A stretch of DNA of 5,880 bases from Bacteroidales bacterium. Its GTDB lineage: Bacteria; Bacteroidota; Bacteroidia; Bacteroidales; UBA12077. Positions 5,515-5,880 of this stretch are shown in pieces; the stretch's first letter is position 1; each line of letters begins with the position of its first letter. Location of the stretch: positions 1 through 5,880 of the forward strand of contig JAUVUS010000173.1 in the NCBI GenBank assembly GCA_030600865.1, given 5' to 3'. The notes under the pieces are model-generated. The model was not told the DNA's origin and ran no database searches. It worked only from the letters and a program-made list of their open reading frames with translations. The position numbers and the translations under genes were made by a program.

Positions 5515-5880
5515 TTACGTTAAGAGTAATGTAAAAAAGAATGTACTTCCTGAGTCTTCTTCACTTTCAACCCGGATTGTACCACCGTTTTTTTCTACCA
5601 ACTCTTTACAAAGAATTAATCCAAGACCAGTGCCTTTTTCCTTTTCGGTTCCATAAGTTGAAAAAGAAGTTTCTATTTTGAAAAGCTTATCAATGTTTTC
5701 CTTTGGAATACCAACACCATTGTCTTTAATTGATATTTCTATTGTATTGCTATCTTTTAATATTTTAGAATTAATTTCAATTTGACTGTTTTTATGTGAG
5801 AATTTAATAGAGTTTGAAAGCAAGTTACGTATTACGGTTTTTATAGAGGCTGCATTAATATCAACATTTAGATCATCAAT
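5515..5880 (-). CDS. Sensor histidine kinase, C-terminal ATPase domain (partial)
   Basis: Only the last 121 codons lie here; the frame is open to the window edge, so the gene starts beyond 5880. The visible part is a HATPase_c (Bergerat-fold) domain with its motifs in order. The N box is at visible residues 19-29 (NLLSNSIKFSH), the G1 box at 53-59 (DNGVGIP), an F-box-like KLFKI at 65-69, and the G2 box at 83-88 (GTGLGL). It ends at the usual terminal strand (GSTFFFTLLLT). These residues bind ATP for histidine autophosphorylation. The DHp domain with the phospho-acceptor His and any sensor domain are not visible, nor is any receiver domain after the ATPase part. The signal is therefore unknown. 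It is convergent with the metal locus and shares its terminator, so it is not in that operon. A TTG at 5823 is an internal Leu codon of the N box, not the start. Confidence 0.93.
   Translation of the reverse strand: MDDLNVDINAASIKTVIRNLLSNSIKFSHKNSQIEINSKILKDSNTIEISIKDNGVGIPKENIDKLFKIETSFSTYGTEKEKGTGLGLILCKELVEKNGGTIRVESEEDSGSTFFFTLLLT

Noticed and set aside
5821..5823. TTG as the start of a 102-residue protein at the right edge
   Set aside because: The same frame is open to the end of the window, and the TTG is a Leu codon within the kinase N box (NLLSNS). The gene is partial, not a short stand-alone ATPase.

Overview
The window looks like chromosomal DNA from a member of the Bacteroidota, probably Bacteroidales/Marinilabiliales-like, although the order is not certain. 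The evidence is low GC, A/T-rich leaders without Shine-Dalgarno sequences, a TAnnTTTG-type promoter element, Sec signal peptides ending in -AQ or -GQ, and a TonB-dependent receptor with an N-terminal carboxypeptidase-regulatory-like domain. No tRNA, rRNA, CRISPR array, transposase or phage gene is visible.

Left part (1-2275): an exported protein of unknown function (11-1015, +) converges on a small minus-strand gene (1031-1435). That small gene is interrupted by one in-frame TAA, and 28 protein-like codons follow before the next stop. A 69-bp divergent spacer with a perfect 16-bp palindrome separates it from a secreted UlaG-like metallo-beta-lactamase-fold hydrolase (1505-2275, +).

Central part (2276-5512): a metal-handling locus on the plus strand. 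A TAnnTTTG promoter element precedes a small exported Cys-rich protein of the HYC/CC/PP type (2370-2756). Next come an exported single-domain heavy-metal-associated (HMA) protein (2839-3243) and, two bases later, a TonB-dependent outer-membrane receptor (3246-5483) with a Cys-Cys pair at the start of its plug. All three carry signal peptides and cysteine pairs. The simplest model is a periplasm/outer-membrane route for copper or another soft metal, with the HMA protein as carrier and the receptor as the energised gate. The metal and the direction of transport are inferred. A GC-rich, partly palindromic repeat sits in frame in the HMA gene, between the signal peptide and the domain. The locus ends in a strong bidirectional terminator.

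Right edge (5515-5880, -): the C-terminal ATPase part of a sensor histidine kinase that runs off the window, convergent with the metal locus.

I see no wholly new system. The most unusual points are the GC-rich repeat that adds about 13 residues to an exported metallochaperone, and the small gene with a premature stop but a well-preserved downstream frame.
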